From the NCBI GenBank assembly GCA_947499175.1, contig CANMNU010000006.1, positions 1 to 22,774 on the forward strand: a DNA stretch of 22,774 nucleotides, read 5' to 3'. Made by a program: the position numbers and the translations under genes. This DNA comes from Alphaproteobacteria bacterium (GTDB lineage: Bacteria > Pseudomonadota > Alphaproteobacteria > Paracaedibacterales > CAITNM01). The notes below the pieces were generated by a model that was given only the letters and a program-made list of their open reading frames with translations, was not told the origin of the DNA and made no database searches. Each line of letters starts with the position of its first letter. Within the stretch, counting starts at the first letter, position 1. Shown here piece by piece: positions 15,750 to 22,527 of the stretch.

Positions 15750-15778
15750 TTCATATTGAATGTATTAAATATTGTCAA
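15750..15778 (-). promoter_or_regulatory. Strong sigma-70-type promoter of the three-gene exported-protein operon
   Basis: On the minus strand a consensus TTGACA (15773-15778) is followed after exactly 17 bases by TATGAA (15750-15755). Transcription would begin near 15743, about 80 bases before the ATG at 15660. The -35 begins only 25 bases past the stop codon of the 61-aa gene, so the operon is separated from ftsA transcription. Confidence 0.65.
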
Positions 15779-15803
15779 ACGCGTGGTTTTAAAAATGTTT
15801 TTT

Positions 15804-15989
15804 TCAGTCAAATTTATTAAAAATCTTGCTTTCCACTTTTAAAGTTTCATGTGATTGTGTTTCCTGCAATGGTAATTTTTCGCCCTCTTTTCTTTCACGT
15901 TGCTGTGATTTACGTTTACGCAAATTTTCTCTTAATGCTTTTTCAAGCCTTGCTTTAAGTTCTGGATTTGTTGTTTTATGTGTGCTCAT
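15804..15989 (-). CDS. Small basic protein of the alphaproteobacterial 'LRxNLRxRK' type, unknown function
   Basis: The 61-residue protein has the highly charged segment LKARLEKALRENLRKRKSQQ (residues 11-30), likely one amphipathic helix. Short proteins with a similar ALRxNLRRRKxQxR core are, as I recall, common hypothetical proteins in Alphaproteobacteria, with no function known to me. I chose the ATG at 15989, seven bases after the ftsA stop, over a TTG at 16034 that would overlap ftsA by 38 bases. Neither start has a strong ribosome binding site, so translation is probably coupled to ftsA. There is no signal peptide or membrane segment; a nucleic-acid or ribosome partner would fit the charge, but this is a guess. 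Confidence 0.65.
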   Translation of the reverse strand: MSTHKTTNPELKARLEKALRENLRKRKSQQRERKEGEKLPLQETQSHETLKVESKIFNKFD

Positions 15990-15996
15990 ATTTGGG

Positions 15997-17271
15997 CTAT
16001 ACGTGTTGACGAATCCACCCCCAGGCACGACCAATCATGCCCTTAGGTTTTTCTAAAACAGTGTGCATTTGCAACCCTTGGTGATCACGCATTGCATAAT
16101 GCAAAAGTCCTGCACACAAAGAGAATGTTGGCGTGTGCACCACATCACCAATACCTTGTAACCCCTGTGGCGTAGCCACTCGCACGACCCGGTTAAAGTG
16201 TGATTGCATAACTTCTCGCATACCCTGCAATTGGCTAGAACCACCGGTAATTACGAAGCGCTGCATAGCAATTGGATCAATACGCTGAACAGTTAACGCA
16301 CGATCAATCATTTCAATTATTTCATCGGCCCGTGATTTAATAATATGCATTAAAAAGCTTTTAGAAACTGGGTTCGCATAGGTTGTGTTATCCTCACCTA
16401 GCTGAGTAACCAATATAGTTTCCCTATCATCAAGCGTGCCAAGTAGCGTCCCATATAAAGTTTTAAGCCTTTCAGCTTGGCTCAAATTAGTATTTAACCC
16501 TTGGGCAATATCATGGGTAATATGGCTTCCCCCCAGCGGAATACAGCCTATATAAATTGGTCGATTGTTGCAAAAACTAATAATTGAAATACTGTGACTA
16601 CCAATATCTAGTAGGGTTACTCCCATTTCTTTCTCATCATCAACAAGGCAAGAAAGTGCCGTAGCATATGGTCCAGCAATAAATGCATTAACATCTAAAT
16701 GGCAACGCCCAACACAAGCACTCAAATTAGCAATCAAGTGCACAGGCGCTGTAATTACAAGCAAGCGCGTGGTTAATGTATCACCTAACATCCCCTTAGG
16801 GTCTTGAATATTAGTGCTATCATCTAAATCATATGATAGGGGAAAAATGTGAATAATTTTACGTCCCACACCAATACTTTGATCACGGCTTACATCTAGA
16901 GCACGACTCAAATGTGATTCCTTAATTGGTTGCCCAGAAAGGGAAATTTTCGTCGTAATATTGTGTGATTGCAAAGATTCAGCCGGCAAATTTACATAAA
17001 CACTTCGAATAGTTTGTTTTGCAAGTTGTTCGGCCGAATGCACCCCATTTAAAATGGAATCTTCCAAATCTTCCAAATTAACAATTGAAGCGCTTCGAAT
17101 ACCTTTAGCAGCATGCGATGCTACACCAATAATTTTAATCGTAGCCCCTTTTCCTGGGCTAACCTCACGATTCATTTTGGCAATAGCACAGCAAACCTTG
17201 CTTGAACCAATATCAAGGGCTGCAAATATTTCTGAAGGTATAATCTGTGATTGGATTTTAAACAAACTCAT
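15997..17271 (-). CDS. ftsA: Cell division protein FtsA
   Basis: FtsA is the actin-like ATPase that tethers FtsZ filaments to the inner membrane and recruits later divisome proteins. The 424 residues show phosphate-1 AALDIGSSKV (residues 17-26), the SHS2/1C region around IRSVYVNLPAES (88-99), phosphate-2 LLDIGSHSISI (220-230), the adenosine motif VITGGSSQLQGM (340-351) and a C-terminal amphipathic membrane-targeting helix KGMIGRAWGWIRQHV (410-424). Length and order fit the family. Phosphate-2 has GSHS where most FtsAs have GGxT. The start codon overlaps the grxC stop as ATGA and has no nearby ribosome binding site, so translation is probably coupled. Unlike the usual ftsQ-ftsA-ftsZ order, the gene lies between grxC and a small basic protein. 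Confidence 0.95.
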   Translation of the reverse strand: MSLFKIQSQIIPSEIFAALDIGSSKVCCAIAKMNREVSPGKGATIKIIGVASHAAKGIRSASIVNLEDLEDSILNGVHSAEQLAKQTIRSVYVNLPAESLQSHNITTKISLSGQPIKESHLSRALDVSRDQSIGVGRKIIHIFPLSYDLDDSTNIQDPKGMLGDTLTTRLLVITAPVHLIANLSACVGRCHLDVNAFIAGPYATALSCLVDDEKEMGVTLLDIGSHSISIISFCNNRPIYIGCIPLGGSHITHDIAQGLNTNLSQAERLKTLYGTLLGTLDDRETILVTQLGEDNTTYANPVSKSFLMHIIKSRADEIIEMIDRALTVQRIDPIAMQRFVITGGSSQLQGMREVMQSHFNRVVRVATPQGLQGIGDVVHTPTFSLCAGLLHYAMRDHQGLQMHTVLEKPKGMIGRAWGWIRQHV

Positions 17272-17528
17272 GCTAATAAGGAATCAAGCTCTCCTTTAGC
17301 ATCAAGCGCAAATAGGTCATCACAACCACCTATATGTTTATCATTTACAAATATTTGTGGAACAGTTTTTCGCCCACCGGACTTTTCAACTAAGCGCATA
17401 CGCTCAGCATCATTGTCTGTCAGGTCAATTTCTGTGAATTCCACACCCTTTTTAATCAATAATTGTTTGACTTTAATGCAGTATGGGCAATAATTTGTCG
17501 TGTATACAATAATTTCCGCCATTTCCAT
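17268..17528 (-). CDS. grxC: Glutaredoxin, dithiol class (GrxC type)
   Basis: The 86-residue protein is a dithiol glutaredoxin, a glutathione-dependent oxidoreductase that reduces disulfides and glutathionylated proteins in the cytoplasm. It has the active site CPYC (residues 14-17) after IIVYTTNY, the cis-proline motif TVPQIFV (55-61), and the glutathione-binding GGCDD (67-71). Length matches bacterial Grx3. I use the ATG at 17528, served by AGAGG seven bases upstream; a second ATG two codons later is possible. It overlaps ftsA by four bases and is presumably the first gene of grxC-ftsA-(61 aa). Confidence 0.94.
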   Translation of the reverse strand: MEMAEIIVYTTNYCPYCIKVKQLLIKKGVEFTEIDLTDNDAERMRLVEKSGGRKTVPQIFVNDKHIGGCDDLFALDAKGELDSLLA

Positions 17529-17561
17529 TCTTCAACCTCTCTAAATGCACTGCTTAATTTT

Positions 17562-17590
17562 AACATACAAAAAAGAAAATAGCATCACAA
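17562..17590 (-). promoter_or_regulatory. Candidate promoter of grxC-ftsA
   Basis: On the minus strand TTGTGA (17585-17590) and TATGTT (17562-17567) are separated by 17 bases, with the start near 17555 and a leader of about 27 bases. Moderate match to the sigma-70 consensus. No comparable promoter could be picked out for the divergent lpd gene in the same 109-bp gap. Confidence 0.35.
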
Positions 17591-17637
17591 CACATCTTCA
17601 GTTATCCTGGAATGACAAAAAAATATAAAGGTAATTT

Positions 17638-19023
17638 ATGCAAAATTTTGATGTTGTTATTATTGGTGCTGGCCCAGGCGGTTACGTTGCAGCAATTAGA
17701 GCTAGCCAATTAGGTAAAAATGTAGCTGTTGTTGAAAAAGAACACCTTGGTGGCGTTTGTTTAAATTGGGGCTGCATACCCACCAAAGCGTTATTACGTT
17801 CAGCTGAAGTTTTACACCTAATTAACCATGCCTGCGAATTTGGCATTGAAGTTGGCAGCGTTAAATTTGATCTTAGCAAAATGGTAGAGCGTTCTCGTAA
17901 AATTTCCGCACAGCTTTCCACAGGCATAAAAGGACTGTTAGCCAAAAACAAGGTAGCTGTTTTTAACGGAGAAGCAATTTTTGAAAACGCCACCACCTTA
18001 AAAATTAAAGGCGAAAAACCTGAAACTTTAGTGGCTAAAAACATTATAATTGCAACAGGCGCCAGTGCACGAATGCTACCATCAGTTGAAAATCACCCAA
18101 GAATTTGGACTGCTAAACAAGCGATGACCCCTGAATTTACCCCTAAATCCCTATTAGTAATTGGCTCAGGCGCAATTGGCATTGAATTTGCTAGCTTTTA
18201 CCGCACCCTTGGTGTTGAAGTTACAGTTGTTGAAATGCAGCCAAAAATTTTACAAAATGAAGACGCAGAAATTTCAGCTCTAGCACAAAAACAATTTGAA
18301 AAGCAGGGCATTAAATTTTATTTAAGCGCCACAAGCCATCTAACCCCAAGCAAAGATCACGTATCCGCAATTATTAATAAAGATGGTAAGGAAATAGCAA
18401 ACATTACGGTTGATGCCGTAATTGTAGCCATTGGCATTGTTGGCAACACGCAAAATTTAGGCCTTGAAAAAACCAAGGTCAAAACTGAAAAAGGCCAAAT
18501 TTTAGTTGACCAATGGTGCGAAACTGCAGAGAAAGGGGTGTACGCCATTGGTGATGTTGCAGGTGCCCCTTGGCTTGCACACAAAGCCAGCCATGAAGCT
18601 ATTTTGGCAGTGGAGCATATTGTAGGTATTAAAAATCTGCACCCTATTAACAAAAATAATATTCCCGGTTGCACCTATAGCCACCCACAAATTGCAAGCA
18701 TTGGCTTAACTGAAGAAAAAGCCAAGGCCCAAGGACACACATTAAAATTAGGTCGATTCCCCTATCGTGCCAATGGAAAAGCAATCGCCATGGGTGAAAC
18801 CGAAGGGTTAATCAAAACCATTTTTGACGCTAAAACAGGGGAATTACTTGGCGCACACATGATTGGTGCGGAAGTTACTGAATTAATCCAAGGATTCGCA
18901 ATTGGAAAAACTCTTGAAACAACCGAAGCTGAACTAATGCAAACAATTTTTCCGCACCCAACCCTTTCAGAAATGATGCATGAATCCACTTTAGATGCGT
19001 ATGGAAGAGTAATTCATTATTAA
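17638..19023 (+). CDS. lpdA: Dihydrolipoamide dehydrogenase (E3)
   Basis: E3 is the FAD- and NAD-dependent flavoprotein that reoxidises dihydrolipoyl groups of the pyruvate and 2-oxoglutarate dehydrogenase complexes. The 461 residues show the N-terminal FAD motif VVIIGAGPGGYVAA (6-19), the redox-active disulfide GGVCLNWGCIPTK (Cys41 and Cys46), the NAD-binding VIGSGAIGIEF (about 173-183), the second FAD motif VYAIGDVAGAPWLAHKA (about 301), and the C-terminal base HPTLSE (His440, Glu445). All catalytic residues are present and the length is normal. The ribosome binding site is AAAGG 6-7 bases before the ATG. No lipoyl domain precedes it, and no E1 or E2 gene is in the window. sdhE follows after 10 bp. 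Confidence 0.97.
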   Translation: MQNFDVVIIGAGPGGYVAAIRASQLGKNVAVVEKEHLGGVCLNWGCIPTKALLRSAEVLHLINHACEFGIEVGSVKFDLSKMVERSRKISAQLSTGIKGLLAKNKVAVFNGEAIFENATTLKIKGEKPETLVAKNIIIATGASARMLPSVENHPRIWTAKQAMTPEFTPKSLLVIGSGAIGIEFASFYRTLGVEVTVVEMQPKILQNEDAEISALAQKQFEKQGIKFYLSATSHLTPSKDHVSAIINKDGKEIANITVDAVIVAIGIVGNTQNLGLEKTKVKTEKGQILVDQWCETAEKGVYAIGDVAGAPWLAHKASHEAILAVEHIVGIKNLHPINKNNIPGCTYSHPQIASIGLTEEKAKAQGHTLKLGRFPYRANGKAIAMGETEGLIKTIFDAKTGELLGAHMIGAEVTELIQGFAIGKTLETTEAELMQTIFPHPTLSEMMHESTLDAYGRVIHY

Positions 19024-19033
19024 AAATATTATC

Positions 19034-19339
19034 ATGCATACAACCGAAAAATTTCAAGAGTTGGGCAGGAAAACAAAAGTCGACTTGAAAGGTGAGGAGT
19101 GTACACTGAAAAAGCTTATTTATAAAAGCCACTATCGTGCCACTAAAGAAGGTGATTTTTTATTATCACCTTTTGCAAAACTTATTCTTGGCAACTGCTC
19201 AGTGGCCGAGCAAGCAAATTACGAGAGCTTACTTGAATATACAGACGCCCAAATTCAAAAATGGGTGCTAGAACCGCAGTACGCGCCATTACCACTGCAA
19301 AGTATCATTTCAAAAATAGCCAAGTTTCACCATCTTTAA
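19034..19339 (+). CDS. sdhE: SdhE family FAD assembly factor (succinate dehydrogenase flavinylation)
   Basis: SdhE (YgfY/Sdh5, DUF339) is a small helical protein that promotes covalent attachment of FAD to SdhA. The 101 residues contain the family pattern LKKLIYKSHYRATKEGDFLL (25-44), an acidic helix VAEQANYESLLEYTDAQIQKW (about 57-77) and a Trp near 77, as in family members. The conserved RGxxE motif is here RATKE (35-39), with alanine in place of glycine. The N-terminal 24 residues are longer than in E. coli SdhE (88 aa). The ribosome binding site is poor and the gene starts 10 bp after lpd, so the two are probably co-transcribed and coupled. It converges on the exporter gene with only 5 bp between stop codons. 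Confidence 0.85.
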   Translation: MHTTEKFQELGRKTKVDLKGEECTLKKLIYKSHYRATKEGDFLLSPFAKLILGNCSVAEQANYESLLEYTDAQIQKWVLEPQYAPLPLQSIISKIAKFHHL

Positions 19340-19344
19340 ACAAC

Positions 19345-20253
19345 TCACGCCACTTTTAGCAAAGATTCTGAGCTTGATTTACGATAACGCCCAGATCGTG
19401 GCCACTGGTTAATTATCAAACCTAAAAATACCACAGAACAAGCCAAAATATCAAAATAACTTAAATGCTCATCTAAGCATAGCCAACCAAAAAACAATGA
19501 AAACACAGGTATCAGTATACCATAAATTGAAACTTTGGCAGGATTATGCTGGCGCATTAACCACGTCCATCCTGTCAAACCAAACAATGTAGCAACAATC
19601 ACAATGTAAGAGGTTGCAAAAATTTCTGTTAAGCCAAAATTACTCATTGATTCAAAAAATACACCAGGCCCCTCTATCACTTGTGAAAGCAGAAAATATG
19701 GAATAGGCGGAATTAAACTCATCCACACAGTTAAATGCAATATATTCACACCCTTAAATGTTCTGGATATGTTGTTTGAAATACCCCAAGTCAATGCGCT
19801 TGCTAAAACAAGAATAAATCCTGTAGGAGTTGATGCGCTCATGGCTTGCACTCCTAACAACGCAACACCACATAGCGCCAAAAATATTCCAAAAATTTCA
19901 CGTTTTGACAAACGGGTTCCAAAAAACATATAGGAAATAATTGCTGTAAAAATTACCTGAGTTTGTAAAGTTAACGCACACATGCCAACGCTAATACCTT
20001 GCTTAATACCTAAAAATAATAAGGAAAATTTCGCCACACCAAGCACCAACCCCATAAGTAGAACTTTGTTAAAAGCTATCTTGGGACGTTTAATAAAAAA
20101 TACCAAAGGAAATGCCACGAAAAAAAAGCGTACAGCCCCAAGGGTAAGTGGGGAAATACTTTGAATAGTCAACTTAACAACTACAAGATTAAATGCCCAA
20201 CACAAAGTAACAATTAAAACTAGCGCAATATCTCTTAAAGGTAATGAAAGCAT
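19345..20253 (-). CDS. eamA: EamA/DMT-family exporter, similar to the cysteine/O-acetylserine exporter EamA
   Basis: The 302-residue integral inner-membrane protein has about ten hydrophobic segments in two homologous halves of five, the hallmark of the drug/metabolite transporter superfamily. The N-terminal half has WAFNLVVVKLTI (residues 19-30) and LGAVRFFFVAFPLVFFIKRPK (about 38-58). The second half has ILVLASALTWGISNNISR (about 147-164) and IPVFSLFFGWLCLDEHLS (about 244-261), with the conserved Glu of the E-x-L-S motif. The overall pattern recalls E. coli EamA (YdeD), an exporter of cysteine-pathway metabolites, but substrate cannot be read from sequence in this family. The tail NQWPRSGRYRKSSSESLLKVA is longer and more basic than usual. 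No clear ribosome binding site precedes the ATG. Confidence 0.85.
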   Translation of the reverse strand: MLSLPLRDIALVLIVTLCWAFNLVVVKLTIQSISPLTLGAVRFFFVAFPLVFFIKRPKIAFNKVLLMGLVLGVAKFSLLFLGIKQGISVGMCALTLQTQVIFTAIISYMFFGTRLSKREIFGIFLALCGVALLGVQAMSASTPTGFILVLASALTWGISNNISRTFKGVNILHLTVWMSLIPPIPYFLLSQVIEGPGVFFESMSNFGLTEIFATSYIVIVATLFGLTGWTWLMRQHNPAKVSIYGILIPVFSLFFGWLCLDEHLSYFDILACSVVFLGLIINQWPRSGRYRKSSSESLLKVA

Positions 20254-20405
20254 TTAGTTAATTTGCCGAATGAATTACTCCTTCACTATAAAACAAAAAA
20301 TTAAGCAAGTGTAACTATTAAAAACATTGTACTGGTTAAATTTAAGTTGAGAGTCTTTAAGGTCGCATGCGCACCTTAAGTATACGTGTAATTCACTACA
20401 TAACA
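20254..20405. other. Intergenic DNA upstream of the exporter gene, with an inverted repeat at 20356-20380
   Basis: This is the first part of a 354-base gap without genes (20,254-20,607). The only structure I see is TTAAGGT (20357-20363) against ACCTTAA (20373-20379), around a GCATGC centre. It lacks a following T-run and lies about 105 bp before the exporter's ATG, so it could be an operator or a weak hairpin rather than a terminator. The remainder of the gap is the dispersed repeat (20406-20560) and a hairpin at 20576-20597. Confidence 0.35.
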
Positions 20406-20560
20406 ATTATAGCTTACCACCCATAAAATGATAAAGATTTTACACTAGATCACCACGCCCCTACGGGTCTCGTGATGACGGTTTTCTGCGTCTTTGCGAG
20501 CAAGCTTTGCTTGCGCGGCAATCCAGTGCAACGTACTCAATTTATAATTAGTAAGCTATA
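20406..20560 (+). repeat. MITE-like hairpin repeat, copy 1
   Basis: About 155 bp, almost identical to 22318-22471 in the same orientation. It begins TATAGCTTAC and ends GTAAGCTATA, a perfect 10-bp terminal inverted repeat. Inside are two imperfectly complementary arms, 20443-20480 and 20489-20528 (CACTAGAT...GATGACG against CGTCTTTG...ATCCAGTG). The right arm carries its own hairpin, GCAAGC-TTT-GCTTGC. There is no room for a transposase. TATA-flanked GCTTAC...GTAAGC ends would suit a mobile element with TA-type target duplication. It lies just downstream of the cysteine protease gene. Confidence 0.85.
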
Positions 20561-20575
20561 TAATGAGAAGGGGCA

Positions 20576-20597
20576 ACCTCACCCTTAAGGATGAGGT
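20576..20597 (-). terminator. Possible terminator hairpin of the cysteine protease gene
   Basis: On the minus strand ACCTCATCC pairs with GGGTGAGGT (one wobble pair) around a TTAA loop, 11 bases past the protease stop codon. The following sequence is only partly T-rich (TTGCCCCTTCTC), so intrinsic termination may be weak. Confidence 0.5.
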
Positions 20598-20607
20598 CTA
20601 GAAAATG

Positions 20608-21573
20608 CTATAGGCTAGTTTTAGTTACCATGTAGAACTCAGGAGCAGAACTCGTATTACCAGTTAAAGTTGAGTTGGTAATATAATTATAAGGAATATA
20701 GCCGTAGCCTTGATTTCCCCAACCATTACTTCCCGTGCCTGATCCCCAAGAATTACGAAATGTAAAGTATCCTGTTAGTGGTGCTTGCGTTGCTGTTTTT
20801 GGCTTATTAGTATTACTTGTATAGTTAAATGTATAAGAAGGGTATGTTGCATTGTCATTATAACCCACAAACATAAGTGCATGTCCTCCTAAAAGTTCAT
20901 CATTGGTTGGAGGTAATGGAATAACACCAGTGCTGTCTGCATTGGTTGATTCAAAGGATGAATAGACACTAATACCAAAAAGAACAGGATGATTACTATA
21001 CAGAGCAGCCTTAATGTTTGTTAATAGGGTTGTGCCTGCACCAGTAATTTGAGTGGCGACTACATTGCTAATTATACTTGATTCAGTAACAGGGCTACTA
21101 ATCTTTGCAGTAACATCCATGTCCACATCCTTCAGTGCATCAGTAAATGCGATAGTTAATGGTTTGGTGCTAAAGTAATTTGTTTCTGGCCAATCTGTTT
21201 CAGGACACACACCGTTATTTACAAGAGCATAAATGATATCACTCATGCTCGCTCCATTATCTACCTTTGTAGCGCTTACGCCACCACTATTTAACCTTTC
21301 GTTCCAGTAAATAAATAAACGTGAAGGCACAAAAGGTATAACATTCGACGTTGATACCTTTGCTCCTGTTGGCAATTTTGCAATTACATCTCTTATTTGG
21401 CAAAATTGCATTGCTCCTGCCCCAGCATTCGCCGTACAATCCCCTATTTGGCCTTGGTTATAAACGCCAAACAAAGTGGCTGAAAGTGGCTTGCTGGTAC
21501 TACTATAGATGAAATTAGAACCATCCATAATACTTCGCATATCATAAGACGCTGGCAGACTTGTTGGTGTCAA
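20608..21573 (-). CDS. Papain-like (C1A) cysteine protease, catalytic domain; N-terminus lost to a frameshift
   Basis: The 321 residues carry the full catalytic set of a clan CA, family C1A peptidase. The oxyanion Gln40 and nucleophile Cys46 are in YNQGQIGDCTANAG (papain has QGSCGSC at the same spacing). His231 is in LGGHALMFVGYND, and Asn274 in FRNSWGSGTGSNGWGNQGYG. LPASYDMRS (6-14) is the usual start of the mature enzyme. The only start is TTG at 21573, with an AGGTGA about 9 bases upstream. In that frame there is no signal peptide and no propeptide; both appear to be encoded by 21579-21782 in another frame. Reading on by a -1 step gives one 391-residue exported protease. As it stands, the enzyme would be made in the cytoplasm by reinitiation, or not at all. 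C1A enzymes are uncommon in bacteria and are often exported or act on hosts or prey; a host-directed role is inference. Confidence 0.85.
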   Translation of the reverse strand: MTPTSLPASYDMRSIMDGSNFIYSSTSKPLSATLFGVYNQGQIGDCTANAGAGAMQFCQIRDVIAKLPTGAKVSTSNVIPFVPSRLFIYWNERLNSGGVSATKVDNGASMSDIIYALVNNGVCPETDWPETNYFSTKPLTIAFTDALKDVDMDVTAKISSPVTESSIISNVVATQITGAGTTLLTNIKAALYSNHPVLFGISVYSSFESTNADSTGVIPLPPTNDELLGGHALMFVGYNDNATYPSYTFNYTSNTNKPKTATQAPLTGYFTFRNSWGSGTGSNGWGNQGYGYIPYNYITNSTLTGNTSSAPEFYMVTKTSL

Positions 21574-21578
21574 TGAAG

Positions 21579-21782
21579 CTAATCACCTAAAAGACCATAC
21601 CGATGTTTAGGAATATAGGCACCACCATGATGGCTTTTACTCTCGTGCTTTACTTCTTTACCATGATGATGGCCTTTAGACTTTCTACCTTCATCATCAA
21701 TCAGCGAATCAATTGAATAGATATTTTCTATCGAAGCTACCGTTATAAGGGCTAATATCGTTAAATTTTTAATTTTAAACAT
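21579..21782 (-). CDS. Signal peptide and short His-rich pro-segment of the split cysteine protease
   Basis: The 67-residue frame starts with a Sec signal peptide (MFKIKNLTILALITVASIENIYS, likely cut near residue 23). A strongly basic, His-rich stretch follows (GHHHGKEVKHESKSHHGG, about 37-54), then YIPKHRYGLLGD before a TAG stop. AGGAG lies 7 bases before the ATG. Bacterial papain-like proteases often have a basic H/R-Y-G-W-x-P/D motif just before the LPxSxDLR start of the enzyme, so HRYGLLGD followed by LASLTPTSLPASYDMRS in the next frame looks like one interrupted gene. The two frames differ by one base; stop and downstream TTG start are a few bases apart. Alternatively it is a separate small secreted peptide translationally coupled to the protease. 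Confidence 0.65.
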   Translation of the reverse strand: MFKIKNLTILALITVASIENIYSIDSLIDDEGRKSKGHHHGKEVKHESKSHHGGAYIPKHRYGLLGD

Positions 21783-22317
21783 TTCATTTCTCCTGTGTTA
21801 CAATGAATCATCAACACTTAATTGTGTTAACAGCTAATTATTGACATATAGATATTAATAAAATGTTAAATATTGGCATTTAGAATTAAATCTTTTGGCA
21901 CAAGTAAAGGTATCAGTAATAAAACCGACAAGGTAGATGCCAGAGTTATTGCTAGGTTTTGTAAAGCGCAAGATCCGAAAGGTTAGATATAGCTCACTGG
22001 CTATAGGTTTCGTCATCACGAGACCATTTAGGGCCGTGGTGATCCAGTGAAAGAAGCATTAGCTTAAATGGCAATCAGCAATTCCTGCCATTTCCTAAAC
22101 TTTGAGCTAAATGCTATGGGATATTTTTGAACATTTCACCAACCTATGATACCTTAATAACTGAGCGCTAATTTAAAACCCACCGGCCATGGTTTTTAAA
22201 AAGTGAAATGCTCCTGTTAACGTTTAACTAATGCGCATTGGTTATAACTTCTAGCAGAACTGAAATTGTAATCATTAACATTTAGGATAAATTAACATAT
22301 TACTTATAAAAAAATAT
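21783..22317. other. Non-coding stretch upstream of the protease gene
   Basis: Part of about 990 bases without a convincing gene to the end of the window. It is A+T-rich near the protease start (21,783-21,900), where the promoter must lie, but no clean -35/-10 pair is visible. A weak inverted repeat AACAC...GTGTT lies near 21,815-21,830. Apart from the degenerate half repeat at 22011-22049 I see nothing recognisable on either strand. Confidence 0.4.
22011..22049 (-). repeat. Degenerate half copy of the MITE-like repeat, inverted
   Basis: Read on the minus strand, CACTGGATCACCAC (22036-22049) and GGTCTCGTGATGACG (22011-22025) match the left internal arm of the two full copies, with several changes in between (GGCCCTAAAT where they have GCCCCTACGG). 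The right arm and the terminal inverted repeats are missing. Confidence 0.7.
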
Positions 22318-22471
22318 ATTATAGCTTACCATCAATAAAATGATAAGATTCTACACTGGATCACCACGCCCCTACGGGTCTCGTGATGACGGTTTTCTGA
22401 GTCTTTGCGAGCAAGCTTTGCTTGCGCGGCAATCTAGTGCAACGTACTCAATTTATAGTTAGTAAGCTATA
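22318..22471 (+). repeat. MITE-like hairpin repeat, copy 2
   Basis: Second full copy, same orientation as 20406-20560 and about 95% identical by eye. It differs by one base in length (in the A-run near the left end) and by a handful of substitutions. The ends are TTATAGCTTAC and GTAAGCTATAA, an 11-bp perfect terminal inverted repeat. The internal arm changes CTAGAT/ATCCAG (copy 1) to CTGGAT/ATCTAG, so pairing is kept with G-T type exchanges. Confidence 0.85.
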
Positions 22472-22480
22472 ACGCTTTTT

Positions 22481-22527
22481 GGCCTATCCTAAACCCCACC
22501 CTTCATAATTTGGGCGGGTAATAGGCC
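22481..22527. other. Stem-loop next to the second MITE-like repeat
   Basis: GGCCTAT (22481-22487) pairs with ATAGGCC (22521-22527), and inside it CCCACCC (22495-22501) pairs with GGGCGGG (22512-22518) with one mismatch. No T-run follows on either strand in the right place, so a terminator is unlikely; it may be part of another repeat or an RNA structure. Confidence 0.4.

Noticed and set aside
15587..15811. 74-residue minus-strand frame between the 61-aa gene and the 247-aa gene
   Set aside because: It overlaps the promoter, the palindrome and the signal-peptide coding region of the 247-aa gene, and lacks a ribosome binding site or any family feature.
21579..21610. Programmed -1 frameshift signal in the protease gene
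   Set aside because: No X-XXY-YYZ slippery heptamer in the right phase and no clear downstream stem-loop; mutation, error or reinitiation explain the split more simply.
22481..22527. Rho-independent terminator
   Set aside because: The stem is good but no T-run follows on either strand, and no gene ends nearby.
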